Source: Sphaerochaeta sp. (GTDB lineage Bacteria > Spirochaetota > Spirochaetia > Sphaerochaetales > Sphaerochaetaceae). From it: 64,000 nucleotides of DNA. The position numbers and the translations under genes are program-made. How positions within the stretch are numbered: position 1 is the first letter of the stretch; each line of letters starts with the position of its first letter. The notes under the pieces were generated by a model that did no database searches, was not told the DNA's origin, and was given only the letters and a program-made list of their open reading frames with translations. The stretch covers positions 1-64,000 of the forward strand of contig JAKVPA010000001.1 of the NCBI GenBank assembly GCA_022482495.1, given 5' to 3'. Below, in pieces: positions 34,743-43,675 of this stretch.

Positions 34743-35857
34743 TGCAGAATCCTACGCTGACGGTTTCCACGTCTCCGCATGTCCATGCGAAGTGTGATAC
34801 CGCCACCATCATGTGGATGGTAAGCGCCGCTCTGGCGCCCAGCGCGCTCTGGGGTGTCTATGCCTTTGGCGTGCGGGCTCTGGTGGTGCTTCTTGTCTCC
34901 ATCGCGTCCTCGATGCTCGCCGAACTCCTGGTCAACCTGAAGAAACATGAGCATACGTTGTGGGATGGTTCGGCGTTCGTCACCGGACTGTTGGTCGGAA
35001 TGAACATGAGCCCGATCGTCCCGTTGTTCATACCGATCATCGCCAGTTTCTTCGCCATTCTGGTCGTCAAATGGACGTTTGGCGGACTTGGCGCCAACTG
35101 GGCCAATCCAGCTCTGGGCGGACGGGTGTTCGTGTTCTTCAGCTTCACCAGCCAGATGAGCACGTTTGTATTACCCAATTCGTTGCAGAAAGTGCTGGAT
35201 CATATGAGTGATACCGTCTCAGGAGCGTCCAAACTGGTGGACACCCTCTCTTCCGCCACGCCGCTTTCCTATCTGAAAGCGCATATCACCCAGAATGCGG
35301 GTAGCATCGCCACGTTGGGGGATGGCAGTTATCCGGTCACCGATTTCGCAAAGCAGATCGGAACGGCGCTGCACATCAACCCGTACGCTGTCGATTCCTT
35401 CTTCGGGAACGTCGGAGGATGCATCGGTGAGGTTTCCACCATCCTGCTGATCGCAGGCGGCATCTTCCTGTTGTGCACCAAGGTGATCACCTGGCATATC
35501 CCGGTATCCTACCTTGCGTCCACCGCGTTGTTCACCTGGATGTTCGGAGGGATCCCCACCGGACAGGGAATGTTCCACGGCGAAATCTTCCTGCCGTTGG
35601 TGTCCGGCGGCCTGATGCTCGGCGCCATCTTCATGGCGACCGACTACGTGACCAGCCCGATCACCCACAAAGGACAGTTGCTGTTTGGCTTGGGATGCGG
35701 GTTCTTCACCTTCCTGTTCCGGACCTTCGGTTCCATGTCCGAAGCGGTTTCCGTCGCCATCCTGTTCATGAACATTTTGACACCGACCATTGACCGGTAC
35801 ATCACCAACAGAAAATTTGGTGAGGTGGTCAAGACTTCCAAGGAGGCGGCGAAATGA
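34739..35857 (+). CDS. rnfD: Rnf complex subunit RnfD
   Basis: A 372-residue integral membrane subunit with about eight or more hydrophobic segments. In the family it carries covalently bound FMN. The stretch DTLSSATPLSYLKA, near residue 178, is the expected FMN-threonine region (S-A-T-P-L). The start is ATG 34739, overlapping rnfC as ATGA, with GGAGG 8 bases upstream; the longer frame inside rnfC is rejected. Confidence 0.94.
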   Translation: MMQNPTLTVSTSPHVHAKCDTATIMWMVSAALAPSALWGVYAFGVRALVVLLVSIASSMLAELLVNLKKHEHTLWDGSAFVTGLLVGMNMSPIVPLFIPIIASFFAILVVKWTFGGLGANWANPALGGRVFVFFSFTSQMSTFVLPNSLQKVLDHMSDTVSGASKLVDTLSSATPLSYLKAHITQNAGSIATLGDGSYPVTDFAKQIGTALHINPYAVDSFFGNVGGCIGEVSTILLIAGGIFLLCTKVITWHIPVSYLASTALFTWMFGGIPTGQGMFHGEIFLPLVSGGLMLGAIFMATDYVTSPITHKGQLLFGLGCGFFTFLFRTFGSMSEAVSVAILFMNILTPTIDRYITNRKFGEVVKTSKEAAK

Positions 35858-36414
35858 CCAAGAACGCACGTTACACGTTGATTCTGTTCAGCATTTGCGC
35901 CGTCTGCGCATTGGTGCTTGCCGTTGCGAACAGCATCTTCAGCCCGATCATCGCCCGGCACCAGCAGGAAGCGACCCAAGCGGCGCTTTCCCCACTGGCG
36001 GGCGGATACACCGTAGGCGCATACACCACGGTGGAAGGGAATGAGACGGTAAGCGGTGAATACCTGCTTACTGATGGCAAGAACACCATCGGATATATTC
36101 TTAGCCTGAACGGACAAGGCTATGGTGGCGCGTTCACCATGCTTGCTTCCTATCGTACCTCCGGCGAGATCATCGCGGCCAAGATGATGACCAACAATGA
36201 GACGCCGGGAGTAGGGAAGAAGAGTGAGGAAGACTGGTATATGACGAAATTTGTCGGCACCGGTACGACAAGCAAGCCGGTTCCGACATCCAAGAGCTCG
36301 CTGTCCAAGGAGGACAGTGATGCGGTCAGCGGCGCGTCCGTCACCTTCCGAGGGGTCAGCACGACGCTTGCCAAAGGAGCGGCCTATGTCCAGGCCAAAG
36401 GAAGCGCAACATGA
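35854..36414 (+). CDS. rnfG: Rnf complex subunit RnfG
   Basis: A 186-residue subunit with one N-terminal membrane segment (residues 9-28) and an outer domain that binds FMN covalently. The flavinylation signature is present as SDAVSGASVTF near 150-160, where the threonine is the likely attachment site. PGVGKKSEEDWYM also fits the family. ATGA overlaps join it to rnfD and rnfE. Confidence 0.93.
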   Translation: MTKNARYTLILFSICAVCALVLAVANSIFSPIIARHQQEATQAALSPLAGGYTVGAYTTVEGNETVSGEYLLTDGKNTIGYILSLNGQGYGGAFTMLASYRTSGEIIAAKMMTNNETPGVGKKSEEDWYMTKFVGTGTTSKPVPTSKSSLSKEDSDAVSGASVTFRGVSTTLAKGAAYVQAKGSAT

Positions 36415-37124
36415 GTGAACAAGAACTTTCCTGTCATACGATGAATATGGAAATGCCGATGGATCAGGGAAACGGCACAGAGGCAAAAGGGAAGGCGGGC
36501 AAAATCAAGGAATTCACCAAAGGATTCCTGAAAGAGAACCCGACGTTCATCATCGTGCTCGGTCTCTGCCCGACGCTTTCCGTCTCCACACAGGTTTCCA
36601 ATGGTTTGGGAATGGGACTTGCGGCGACGTTCGTCCTGTTCTTCTCCAACGTCATCATCAGCAGTTTGCGGAAGGTGATTCCTGACAGCATCCATATTCC
36701 CGCCTACATCGTGATCATCAGCACGTTGGTGACGTTGATCCAGATGTACCTGCAGGCGTACATGCCGGCGCTGGATGAAGCTCTCGGTGTGTATCTTCCG
36801 TTGATCGTTGTCAACTGCATCATTTTGGGACGCGCCGAAGCGTTCGCCAAGTACAATACCGTAGAGGACAGCGCACTGGACGGACTTGGGATGGGGCTTG
36901 GACTTACGATGAACCTGGTGTTGATCAGCTTGATCCGTGAGGTTCTTGGCCATGGCACCATCACGCTGTTCGCCACGAAGAATTGGGATGGCGTGATCCA
37001 TGTTCCTTTGTTCGGAAAATATCCGGTGTCAGTCATGGTGGCTTCCGCCGGCGCATTGCTTCTGATGGGATATCTGATGCCGTTGTTCAAAGCGCTTGTT
37101 GACAAGGTGGAGGCGAAGAAATGA
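36411..37124 (+). CDS. rnfE: Rnf complex subunit RnfE
   Basis: A membrane subunit of the RnfA/RnfE pair that helps form the ion and electron path. The core from about residue 35 (FLKENPTFIIVLGLCPTLSV) contains the conserved membrane cysteine of LGLCP and a second in VVNCIILGRAEAF. There are six membrane segments. The 237-residue length includes an extra hydrophilic N-terminal stretch of about 30 residues (from the MSEQELSCHTMNMEM start) not usual for the family. Confidence 0.94.
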   Translation: MSEQELSCHTMNMEMPMDQGNGTEAKGKAGKIKEFTKGFLKENPTFIIVLGLCPTLSVSTQVSNGLGMGLAATFVLFFSNVIISSLRKVIPDSIHIPAYIVIISTLVTLIQMYLQAYMPALDEALGVYLPLIVVNCIILGRAEAFAKYNTVEDSALDGLGMGLGLTMNLVLISLIREVLGHGTITLFATKNWDGVIHVPLFGKYPVSVMVASAGALLLMGYLMPLFKALVDKVEAKK

Positions 37125-37723
37125 CCATTCTTGCGATTCTGATTTTCTACATTTTCATCAATAACTGGATTTTGGTGAAGTTCCTCGGCCTCTGCCCGTT
37201 CATCGGTGTTTCCAAAAACAGCGAGAACGCGTTGGGCATGGGAATGGCGCTGACGTTCGTTACGGCAATCACCTCCGTGCTCACATGGGCAGTGTACCAC
37301 GGTCTGCTCGTTCCGTTCCATCTGGAATACCTGGAGACACTGGCCTTCATCCTGGTGATCGCCTCGACGGTGCAGTTCGTCGAGATGGTCATCCGGAAGA
37401 TCAGCCCTCCGCTGTACAAAGCGCTTGGGATTTACCTGCCGTTGATCACCACCAACTGTGTGGTTCTGGGTATCGCTTTGATCAACATTGACCAGAAGTT
37501 CAACGCGTTGGAGAGTTTCTTCGCAGGGTTGGCTTCCGGGCTTGGCTTCACTCTTGCCATCATCCTGATGAGCAACATCCGTGAGCGGCTGGACTACAAA
37601 CCGGTTCCTGGTTCGTTCCGTGGCATGCCGATCGCCTTTATCTCCGCCGGTCTGATGGCTTTGGCGTTCAAAGGGTTCGACGCGTCGATGCTGACCAACC
37701 TGCACCTGCCGGCGCTTTCCTGA
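37121..37723 (+). CDS. rnfA: Rnf complex subunit RnfA
   Basis: A 200-residue membrane subunit paralogous to RnfE, with six hydrophobic segments. The two conserved membrane cysteines lie in LGLCPFIGVSKN and ITTNCVVLGIALIN; in the family these pairs are thought to bind an iron-sulfur centre within the membrane. It overlaps rnfE by 4 bases; rnfB follows after 12 bases with GAGGAG. Confidence 0.95.
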   Translation: MTILAILIFYIFINNWILVKFLGLCPFIGVSKNSENALGMGMALTFVTAITSVLTWAVYHGLLVPFHLEYLETLAFILVIASTVQFVEMVIRKISPPLYKALGIYLPLITTNCVVLGIALINIDQKFNALESFFAGLASGLGFTLAIILMSNIRERLDYKPVPGSFRGMPIAFISAGLMALAFKGFDASMLTNLHLPALS

Positions 37724-37735
37724 GGAGGAGATGAA

Positions 37736-38536
37736 ATGGCTATTGTCAGTGCGGTAATTGTCGTCGCCGGTCTCGGCGCGTTGTTTGGATATCTTCTTTC
37801 CTGGGCGGAGAAAAAACTTGCCATCCAGAAGAACGAGAAGGAAGTGCAGCTGGAAGCGGTCATGCCCGGCGCAAACTGTGGTGGATGTGGCTTTGCCGGA
37901 TGCAACGCCTATGCCGACGCCGTGGCGCGAGGCGAGGCGGAGATCGGCCTGTGCATTCCTGGTGGCGCGGCAACGGCCGCCAAGATGGCGGAGATCATGG
38001 GCACCAACGCTCCGGTGGAAGGGGATAATCGCCGAAAGGTCGCCCATGTGTTCTGCAAAGGGGACTGCAACGTCACCGGCAAGGAATACCTGTACAAGGG
38101 ATTGGATGACTGCAACAGCGCAGCTCTTCTGTTTGGCGGTGACAACCAATGTAAGAGTGGATGCCTCCATCTGGGTTCCTGCATCAAGGTGTGTCCCGTT
38201 GGGGCCATCTCCAAAAACAAGGAAGGACACATCGTGGTGGATGAGGCCAAATGCATTTCCTGCGAGAAGTGTGTGAAGGTATGTCCGACCGGTGTCATCC
38301 GGATGCTGTATGAAGACAGTGAGTATGTGGTGGATTGCTCCAACCATGAGACGGGAGCGGTGGTCAGGAAAAAGTGTTCCGTCGGATGCATCGGGTGCAA
38401 GATCTGCCAGGTGAAATTCCCGGAATCCGGGTTCACCGTGGACAACTTCCTTTCTTCTTTCGACCAGACCAAACCTCATGCGCAGGCGGAAGACGCAAAG
38501 AACGCTTGTCCGGTGAAGGTCATTTCCAAACGGTAA
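37736..38536 (+). CDS. rnfB: Rnf complex subunit RnfB
   Basis: RnfB is the entry point for electrons from ferredoxin. The 266 residues contain an N-terminal membrane anchor and a 4Fe-4S motif CGGCGFAGC near 49-57. A cysteine-rich middle follows, then two ferredoxin clusters (CLHLGSCIKVCP near 142-153, CISCEKCVKVCP near 173-184). The end has further cysteines (CSVGCIGCKICQ). Length is typical of the short form. It closes the rnf operon; a GH57-like gene follows after 6 bases. Confidence 0.95.
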   Translation: MAIVSAVIVVAGLGALFGYLLSWAEKKLAIQKNEKEVQLEAVMPGANCGGCGFAGCNAYADAVARGEAEIGLCIPGGAATAAKMAEIMGTNAPVEGDNRRKVAHVFCKGDCNVTGKEYLYKGLDDCNSAALLFGGDNQCKSGCLHLGSCIKVCPVGAISKNKEGHIVVDEAKCISCEKCVKVCPTGVIRMLYEDSEYVVDCSNHETGAVVRKKCSVGCIGCKICQVKFPESGFTVDNFLSSFDQTKPHAQAEDAKNACPVKVISKR

Positions 38537-38542
38537 TCCTGC

Positions 38543-40366
38543 ATGCCGTTTGTCATCGGTGGATATACTGAGCTTGGTTTCGGCACCCCGCAACGTTCGT
38601 TCGACGGGGTGCTTGATTCCATATTGAAACCGATCCTTACCTTGTTGTATCACCGCAAAGACGCATGCTTTTCGTTGGCGTTGAGCGGTGCGATGATCGA
38701 ATGGCTGGAAGCGTACCACCCGGAAGTGAACATGTTGATCAGCGATCTGGTGAAGAAAAACCAGCTTTGCATGATCGGCGGCGCCTATTACCAGGGGATA
38801 CTTTCGTTGCTTTCCTCCAAAGACAGGGGAGGGCAGATCGAGAAGTCAACGACGATGATCCGTCTCACCTATGGGCAGCGTATCGACACCATGTTCTGCT
38901 ATTCCCAGGTGTTTTCCCCATACGTGCTTCATACCACGTCGTTGTGCGGGATCCGCAATCTGGTGATCAGCGGAAGCGGCGCTTCCACGGATACCCCAAT
39001 CGCACCGTTCGTCATGCGGGAACAGGACAAGATGATGCACATCTTCCCGATCGATGACCGGGTATCGACGTTGACCTGGCAACTTTCCGAAGGGACGTTG
39101 ACCTCCGTGGCATATCTGAAGGAAATGGAGACGTTGGTGCCGACCCTCTCCCAGACGGTGTTGTTCCTCAATCTGGACCAATTGGCAAAAGCGGCGCTTT
39201 CGCCGGAGACGACGCAAAAGCTCTGTGACCTGCTGTTCTCCCGTCCCACCTCCCTGCTCTCCTCGTTCGAGCCCGTGGAGGAAAAAGGATACCAATGCGA
39301 CGGATGGTACGGGCACGACGCGGTGAAGGTTGGGGAAGGCTGTTTCAACCAGCTGTTCGTCAAGGATCAGGCGCTTTCCTATCTGTACAACCGGTATTCC
39401 ACGTTGTTGGAGATCGCCAAGGCACGGAGGAAGTCCCGGGACGTGAAAAAACAGATGGAAAAGCTTCTCCTCTGCTGTGGGGCGGGCAATCCGTTTGTCA
39501 TGGACGCGGACGCCTCCGCGCTTCGTCCTTCCGTCCGGCAGTGGTGTTATCACAAGCTTACCGAAGCGCAACTGTTGCTCGATCCCAAACTTCCCCAGCG
39601 ATATGATTTTGATCGTGACGGCATCGAGGAATACGCCTATCAAGGCAAGAACTTCCTGGCCGTCCTTACGCCGCTCGGTGGAGCGGTTTCCGAACTGGTT
39701 CATCTCGCCACACTGACGAACTATGCCGGTGCTGGTGTGCCGCTCCTGGAATTTGGTTCCAGCGACGCCATTCATTCCGGATCCACTGGTGAGATGCTTC
39801 GTCTGTTCACCGATCTGTTCTTCTCCGATCCTGCCACGGCAAGCATCGCTCAGCACGCCGTGCGTCTCCGGTACGCGGTGGATGACACCCTTGGCCCCAA
39901 AGGGGAATTTTCCATGGTGGGGGTCCAGGGCACGTTGACGTATGCGAAAAAGTTCAAATTCCGGCAGAATACCGTGCTGGTGGACGTTTCGTTGTCCAAC
40001 ACCGGAGTCACCCCATGCAACGGATGGTATGGCATGGCGTTTCCTCTGTCCGTGGTTCCTCCCAAAGAGGCTGATTCCGTCACCTGTTCCGTCACCGATA
40101 TGGAGCACAAGTCCCGCTCATGCCTTGAGCGGAAGATGATCCAGAGCGGCATCCGATCCGCGCGCCTTTTGGTGGGATCCACCGTCACGCTGTTCTCTGC
40201 GACTCCCTGTACGTTGGTCAAAGAGGATCATACCATCACCACGAAGACCGTCCAGCATGAAGAAACCATTCTGATGGACGTCCTGTTGCTTCCCTGTTTC
40301 CCGGTGGATCTTCCTCCGGGCGCGACCTGTTCCTTCACTCTGGGGCTCAGGGTGGAGAAGAAGTGA
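38543..40366 (+). CDS. Glycoside hydrolase family 57-like protein, catalytic residues apparently lost
   Basis: The 607 residues follow the GH57 plan of alpha-amylase/4-alpha-glucanotransferase. GGYTELGFGTPQRSFDGVL comes first, then SGAMIEWLEAYHP, LCMIGGAYYQGILSLLSSKD and a C-terminal beta-rich half. In active members the next block reads like WLTERVWEP with the nucleophile Glu. Here it is FCYSQVFSPYV, with no Glu. I also see no DDGEKFG-like acid/base block. It may be a non-catalytic glycan-binding or regulatory protein, or use a different site. It follows rnfB by 6 bases and probably is read with the rnf operon. Confidence 0.75.
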   Translation: MPFVIGGYTELGFGTPQRSFDGVLDSILKPILTLLYHRKDACFSLALSGAMIEWLEAYHPEVNMLISDLVKKNQLCMIGGAYYQGILSLLSSKDRGGQIEKSTTMIRLTYGQRIDTMFCYSQVFSPYVLHTTSLCGIRNLVISGSGASTDTPIAPFVMREQDKMMHIFPIDDRVSTLTWQLSEGTLTSVAYLKEMETLVPTLSQTVLFLNLDQLAKAALSPETTQKLCDLLFSRPTSLLSSFEPVEEKGYQCDGWYGHDAVKVGEGCFNQLFVKDQALSYLYNRYSTLLEIAKARRKSRDVKKQMEKLLLCCGAGNPFVMDADASALRPSVRQWCYHKLTEAQLLLDPKLPQRYDFDRDGIEEYAYQGKNFLAVLTPLGGAVSELVHLATLTNYAGAGVPLLEFGSSDAIHSGSTGEMLRLFTDLFFSDPATASIAQHAVRLRYAVDDTLGPKGEFSMVGVQGTLTYAKKFKFRQNTVLVDVSLSNTGVTPCNGWYGMAFPLSVVPPKEADSVTCSVTDMEHKSRSCLERKMIQSGIRSARLLVGSTVTLFSATPCTLVKEDHTITTKTVQHEETILMDVLLLPCFPVDLPPGATCSFTLGLRVEKK

Positions 40367-40395
40367 TTGCACGTTTGTCCAATCCTTCGTATCAT
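40367..40395 (+). promoter_or_regulatory. Promoter for the prfB operon
   Basis: TTGCAC at 40367-40372 and TATCAT at 40390-40395 are exactly 17 bases apart, 40 bases before the prfB start, which has AGAGG upstream. Confidence 0.7.
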
Positions 40396-40435
40396 ACAGA
40401 CATCAACCAAACAAAAAGACGAAAGAGGTAAGTAT

Positions 40436-41555
40436 ATGTTCCTGCAGAATAAAGCCATGTTCGAAACGATCAAAGAAGAAGCCCACAACGAATGGAGGCG
40501 TCTTTGAGGACGCCCACGTATTGGACAAGATCACCCAGATGGAGGCGTCGACCAACGTCCCGCATTTCTGGGACGACCAGAACGCGGCGAACAAGACGTT
40601 CGCCCAGATCGCTGATCTGAAGGAATCCTACTATCCGTGGAAGGAACTGGTGGAGAAAGTCGACGAAACCGCCGAGTTGATCGACCTGTACGCAACCGAA
40701 CCGGATGATCCCGCCGTACAGGGGGAAGTGGACAAGACGATCGTTGAGCTGAACGAGGAATTCGAAAAACTCAAACTGAAAACCCTTCTGTCCGAGAAGT
40801 TTGACAAAAACAACTGCTTCCTTTCCATTCATGCAGGAGCCGGTGGCACGGAGGCGTGCGACTGGGCTTCCATGCTGGAGAGGATGTATCTCCGCTACTG
40901 CGAACGCAATGGGTTCAAGGCGGAAGTGCTGGATGAACAGGAAGATGAGGAAGGAGGCGGAATCCGCAGCTGCACCATCAAGGTCAGCGGGGAATACGCG
41001 TTCGGATATCTGAAAGGGGAGGCTGGCGTCCATCGTCTGGTACGGATCTCTCCGTTCGATGCCGCAAAGCGTCGCCACACATCCTTCACGTCGGTGTATG
41101 CCTCTCCTGAGATCGATGACGACGTGACGATCGAACTGAAACCGGAAGATTACCGCTTGGATACCTATCGGGCTGGTGGCCATGGCGGACAAAACGTCAA
41201 CAAGGTTTCCAGTGCGGTGCGCATCACCCACTTCGCCACCGGCATCGTCGTCCAATGCCAGAACGAACGAAGCCAGTTGATGAACAAGGCGATGGCGTTC
41301 AAGATGCTGCGTTCCCGTCTGTATGATTATTATGAGGCGAAGCGTCAGGAAGAGCACGCGAAGAACGCGATCGTGAAAAAAGACATCGCCTGGGGAAGCC
41401 AGATCCGTAGCTATGTTTTCCAGCCGTACCAGATGGTCAAAGACCATCGCACCGGCTTTGAGACGGGCAACATCCAGTCAGTGATGGATGGGGACATCGA
41501 ACCGTTCATCGAAAGCTATCTGTCCTGGAGAAAGGACCAGGAGGCGGCGCCTTGA
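40436..41555 (+). CDS. prfB: Peptide chain release factor 2, made by programmed +1 frameshift
   Basis: RF2 ends translation at UGA and UAA. The first 23 codons from ATG 40436 end with CTT TGA (stop at 40505-40507). Moving one base forward continues as EDAHVLDKITQ to 41555, giving 372 residues. The SPF anticodon-like motif (RISPFDAAKRR) and GGQ (AGGHGGQNVN) are present. The frameshift signal is at 40494-40507. The gene begins an operon with a PEGA protein, ftsY, a secreted protein and an ABC export set; its stop shares bases with the next start. Confidence 0.96.
40494..40507 (+). promoter_or_regulatory. Programmed +1 frameshift site of prfB
   Basis: GGAGG, three bases, CTT and TGA occur in the same arrangement as in the known bacterial RF2 signal (internal Shine-Dalgarno, 3-base gap, slippery CUU, UGA). 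When RF2 is scarce, ribosomes pause at UGA and slip forward. The base after UGA is G rather than the C of E. coli. Confidence 0.92.
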
Positions 41556-42790
41556 GGCGAAGGAGTTTGGTCGTCTGCGCGATTCTGTGCGCCTGTCAAC
41601 TGCTCGGCGCAGTAGACTATCAGATCGCGCTGGTGAATCTTGGTGACCAAACAGCTTCGTTTTTCCCCGTATTTGCCTCCCTCGCCCAAACGGTGCTTAC
41701 CGGCCAAAAAGGTCCGGAAGACCAAGACTATCGCAATCTTCTGGCCCGACAGTCGACAGAGCAAGTCCAATGGGAAGCGGTGAAAACCGCCTATGCTTCT
41801 GAAAACGTGTGGGAAGATGCGAACAAGCAACAGGATTCCACGCCACCAGCGCAGGAAAGCCGTCCCATCGTGGTTCAGGAAGTGGATGCGGATGAAGCGG
41901 CCAAAGCGATTTTCAGAGCAGGGGAGTACCGTTGGTTTTGTGACGCCTATGGGTATGACCGGATTCTTTTCGCATCCCAGCAAGCGATCGGAGACCATCT
42001 TCGGTTGGTCATCACATCGTACCGGCGCGCCACCGATACAACCTCCACCTTGTTCGACGGCCTTTCCTTCCAGGATGATTTCCAGGATGTGAAAGGAACG
42101 ATCGCCTTGTCGATGGTCAAGGAAGTCCTCGGGTTTCCCGCCGGCGTGCTTGTGTTCAATGATCGGCCTGTCTCCTCGCTTTTCGTGTCCTTGGATGGAG
42201 GACCCCAGCACACCGCAGGCGAGTTGATGGTGGTTCCTCCCGGCTCCCACCAGATAACGATTTCCGCCTACGGCTATCAGGAGAAGAACGTGACGGTGCA
42301 GGTGGACGAAGGTGCGGTGGTGACGGTGGACGCGTCACTCACCCAGCTGGTCGTTCCTGCAATCTCCCTGGTGTCGTTGGACGGAAATGTCCAATGGTTC
42401 GTCAATGGGGAGCCAAGCGGCACCTCATCTTCTCTTTTACTTACCGACAGCCAGCTTCCGCTTCTGTTGGTCGCGCGCAAGGATGGATACCTGGCATCTG
42501 CCCGGCAGCTTTCCCATCCGGAACGCCTTCTCTCCTTTGAGCTCAAACCTTCCTGGTGGGGGGATGAGAAGCTTCTTTCCGGCCGGCAGAAGGCATTTTA
42601 CCAAAGCTTTGTCGCGTTGGTCTGTTCGGTAGGCCTTACGTTGATGTATCCTACTTTGTATGGGGCGTATGGAAACGGTTCGGCGTTGCCGGAAGGGTTG
42701 CATGTCGCCTTGGAAGGGGCCAGTGCCATCGCGGGATTGATGCTTCTTCGTACCGCAATCGTGTATACTGGTGGAATACTTGCGTTTTGA
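41552..42790 (+). CDS. Secreted or membrane PEGA-domain protein
   Basis: A 412-residue protein of unknown function. It has an N-terminal signal segment (VVCAILCACQLLGAVD) and a long mixed domain. A PEGA-like beta domain lies near 215-255 (VPPGSHQITISAYGYQEKNVTV), a surface module seen in many spirochaete proteins. Two hydrophobic segments lie close to the C-terminus. The start is TTG 41552: AGGAGG lies 7 bases upstream and TTGA overlaps the prfB stop. It may be an envelope protein displayed to the periplasm. Confidence 0.78.
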   Translation: MRRRSLVVCAILCACQLLGAVDYQIALVNLGDQTASFFPVFASLAQTVLTGQKGPEDQDYRNLLARQSTEQVQWEAVKTAYASENVWEDANKQQDSTPPAQESRPIVVQEVDADEAAKAIFRAGEYRWFCDAYGYDRILFASQQAIGDHLRLVITSYRRATDTTSTLFDGLSFQDDFQDVKGTIALSMVKEVLGFPAGVLVFNDRPVSSLFVSLDGGPQHTAGELMVVPPGSHQITISAYGYQEKNVTVQVDEGAVVTVDASLTQLVVPAISLVSLDGNVQWFVNGEPSGTSSSLLLTDSQLPLLLVARKDGYLASARQLSHPERLLSFELKPSWWGDEKLLSGRQKAFYQSFVALVCSVGLTLMYPTLYGAYGNGSALPEGLHVALEGASAIAGLMLLRTAIVYTGGILAF

Positions 42791-42799
42791 GGGGTAAGG

Positions 42800-43672
42800 A
42801 TGTTCAAGCAATTTGGAGCGAAACTCAAAGCGTTGTTCGGCATCAAGGTGCTGGATGACAGCTATTATGACAATTTGGAAGATCTCCTGATCGAAGGGGA
42901 TCTCGGCCCGAAGATGGCGGCCATGGTCACCGACGCCGTCAGGAAGGAAGCCAAAAGCGAAAAGCCCAAGACACAGGAAGAACTGCAGCAGCTGGTCAAG
43001 AAGCTGCTGGAGACGAAGATCGATGCGTATCATCCGGTGGTCGACCCCGACAAACCAACGGTGTTCCTGATGCTGGGCGTCAACGGGGTGGGCAAGACGA
43101 CCACCATCGCGAAACTCGCCCGGTTCTACGGCAATGCTGGATATGACGTGACGCTCTGCGCCGCCGACACGTTCCGCGCCGCCGCCATCGACCAGCTGGA
43201 GATCCATGCCGAGAGGCTTGGGATCCGGTGCATCAAACAGACCAACGGAACCGATCCCGGCGCGGTGGTGTTTGATGCCATATCCAGCGCCCAAAGCAGG
43301 GGAAAGGGGTTGGTGCTGGTGGATACGGCGGGACGAATGCACACCAAGGAGAATCTGGTGCGGGAGTTGGCCAAGATCGACAAGGTGGTCCGGGCCAAAG
43401 GCATTGATGATGACCACTACAAACGTTTTCTGGTCATCGACAGCACCACCGGCCAGAATGGGGTGAGCCAGGCGGAGTTGTTCAACCAGGCGGTCGTCAT
43501 CAACGCTCTGGTGCTTTCCAAGTACGATTCCCTCGCAAAGGGGGGCGCGTTGGTGCAGATCGGAGACAAACTGCACATTCCCATCGCGTTCGTTGGTACC
43601 GGGGAAGGGTACGATGACATTCATCCCTTCGACAAAGAGGAGTTCCTCAACACGTTGGTGGGATTGGAGTAA
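42800..43672 (+). CDS. ftsY: SRP receptor FtsY, short form
   Basis: FtsY receives the Ffh-ribosome complex at the membrane. The 290 residues contain only the NG core: Walker A GVNGVGKTTTIAKLA (93-107), the ADTFRAAAIDQLE stretch, DTAGRM and SKYDSLAKGG, where many have TKLDGTAKGG. The acidic A domain of E. coli FtsY is missing, so membrane contact must depend on the basic N-terminal helix (FKQFGAKLKALF). It sits between two exported-protein genes. Confidence 0.95.
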   Translation: MFKQFGAKLKALFGIKVLDDSYYDNLEDLLIEGDLGPKMAAMVTDAVRKEAKSEKPKTQEELQQLVKKLLETKIDAYHPVVDPDKPTVFLMLGVNGVGKTTTIAKLARFYGNAGYDVTLCAADTFRAAAIDQLEIHAERLGIRCIKQTNGTDPGAVVFDAISSAQSRGKGLVLVDTAGRMHTKENLVRELAKIDKVVRAKGIDDDHYKRFLVIDSTTGQNGVSQAELFNQAVVINALVLSKYDSLAKGGALVQIGDKLHIPIAFVGTGEGYDDIHPFDKEEFLNTLVGLE

Positions 43673-43675
43673 CCG

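Noticed and set aside
36704-38719. Open frame of 671 codons antisense to rnfE, rnfA and rnfB
   Set aside because: It spans three well-identified genes on the other strand and matches no family pattern. It is explained by high-GC codon use.
40436-40507. prfB as a gene broken by sequence error
   Set aside because: The in-frame TGA is preceded by CTT and a correctly spaced GGAGG, the known programmed frameshift signal.
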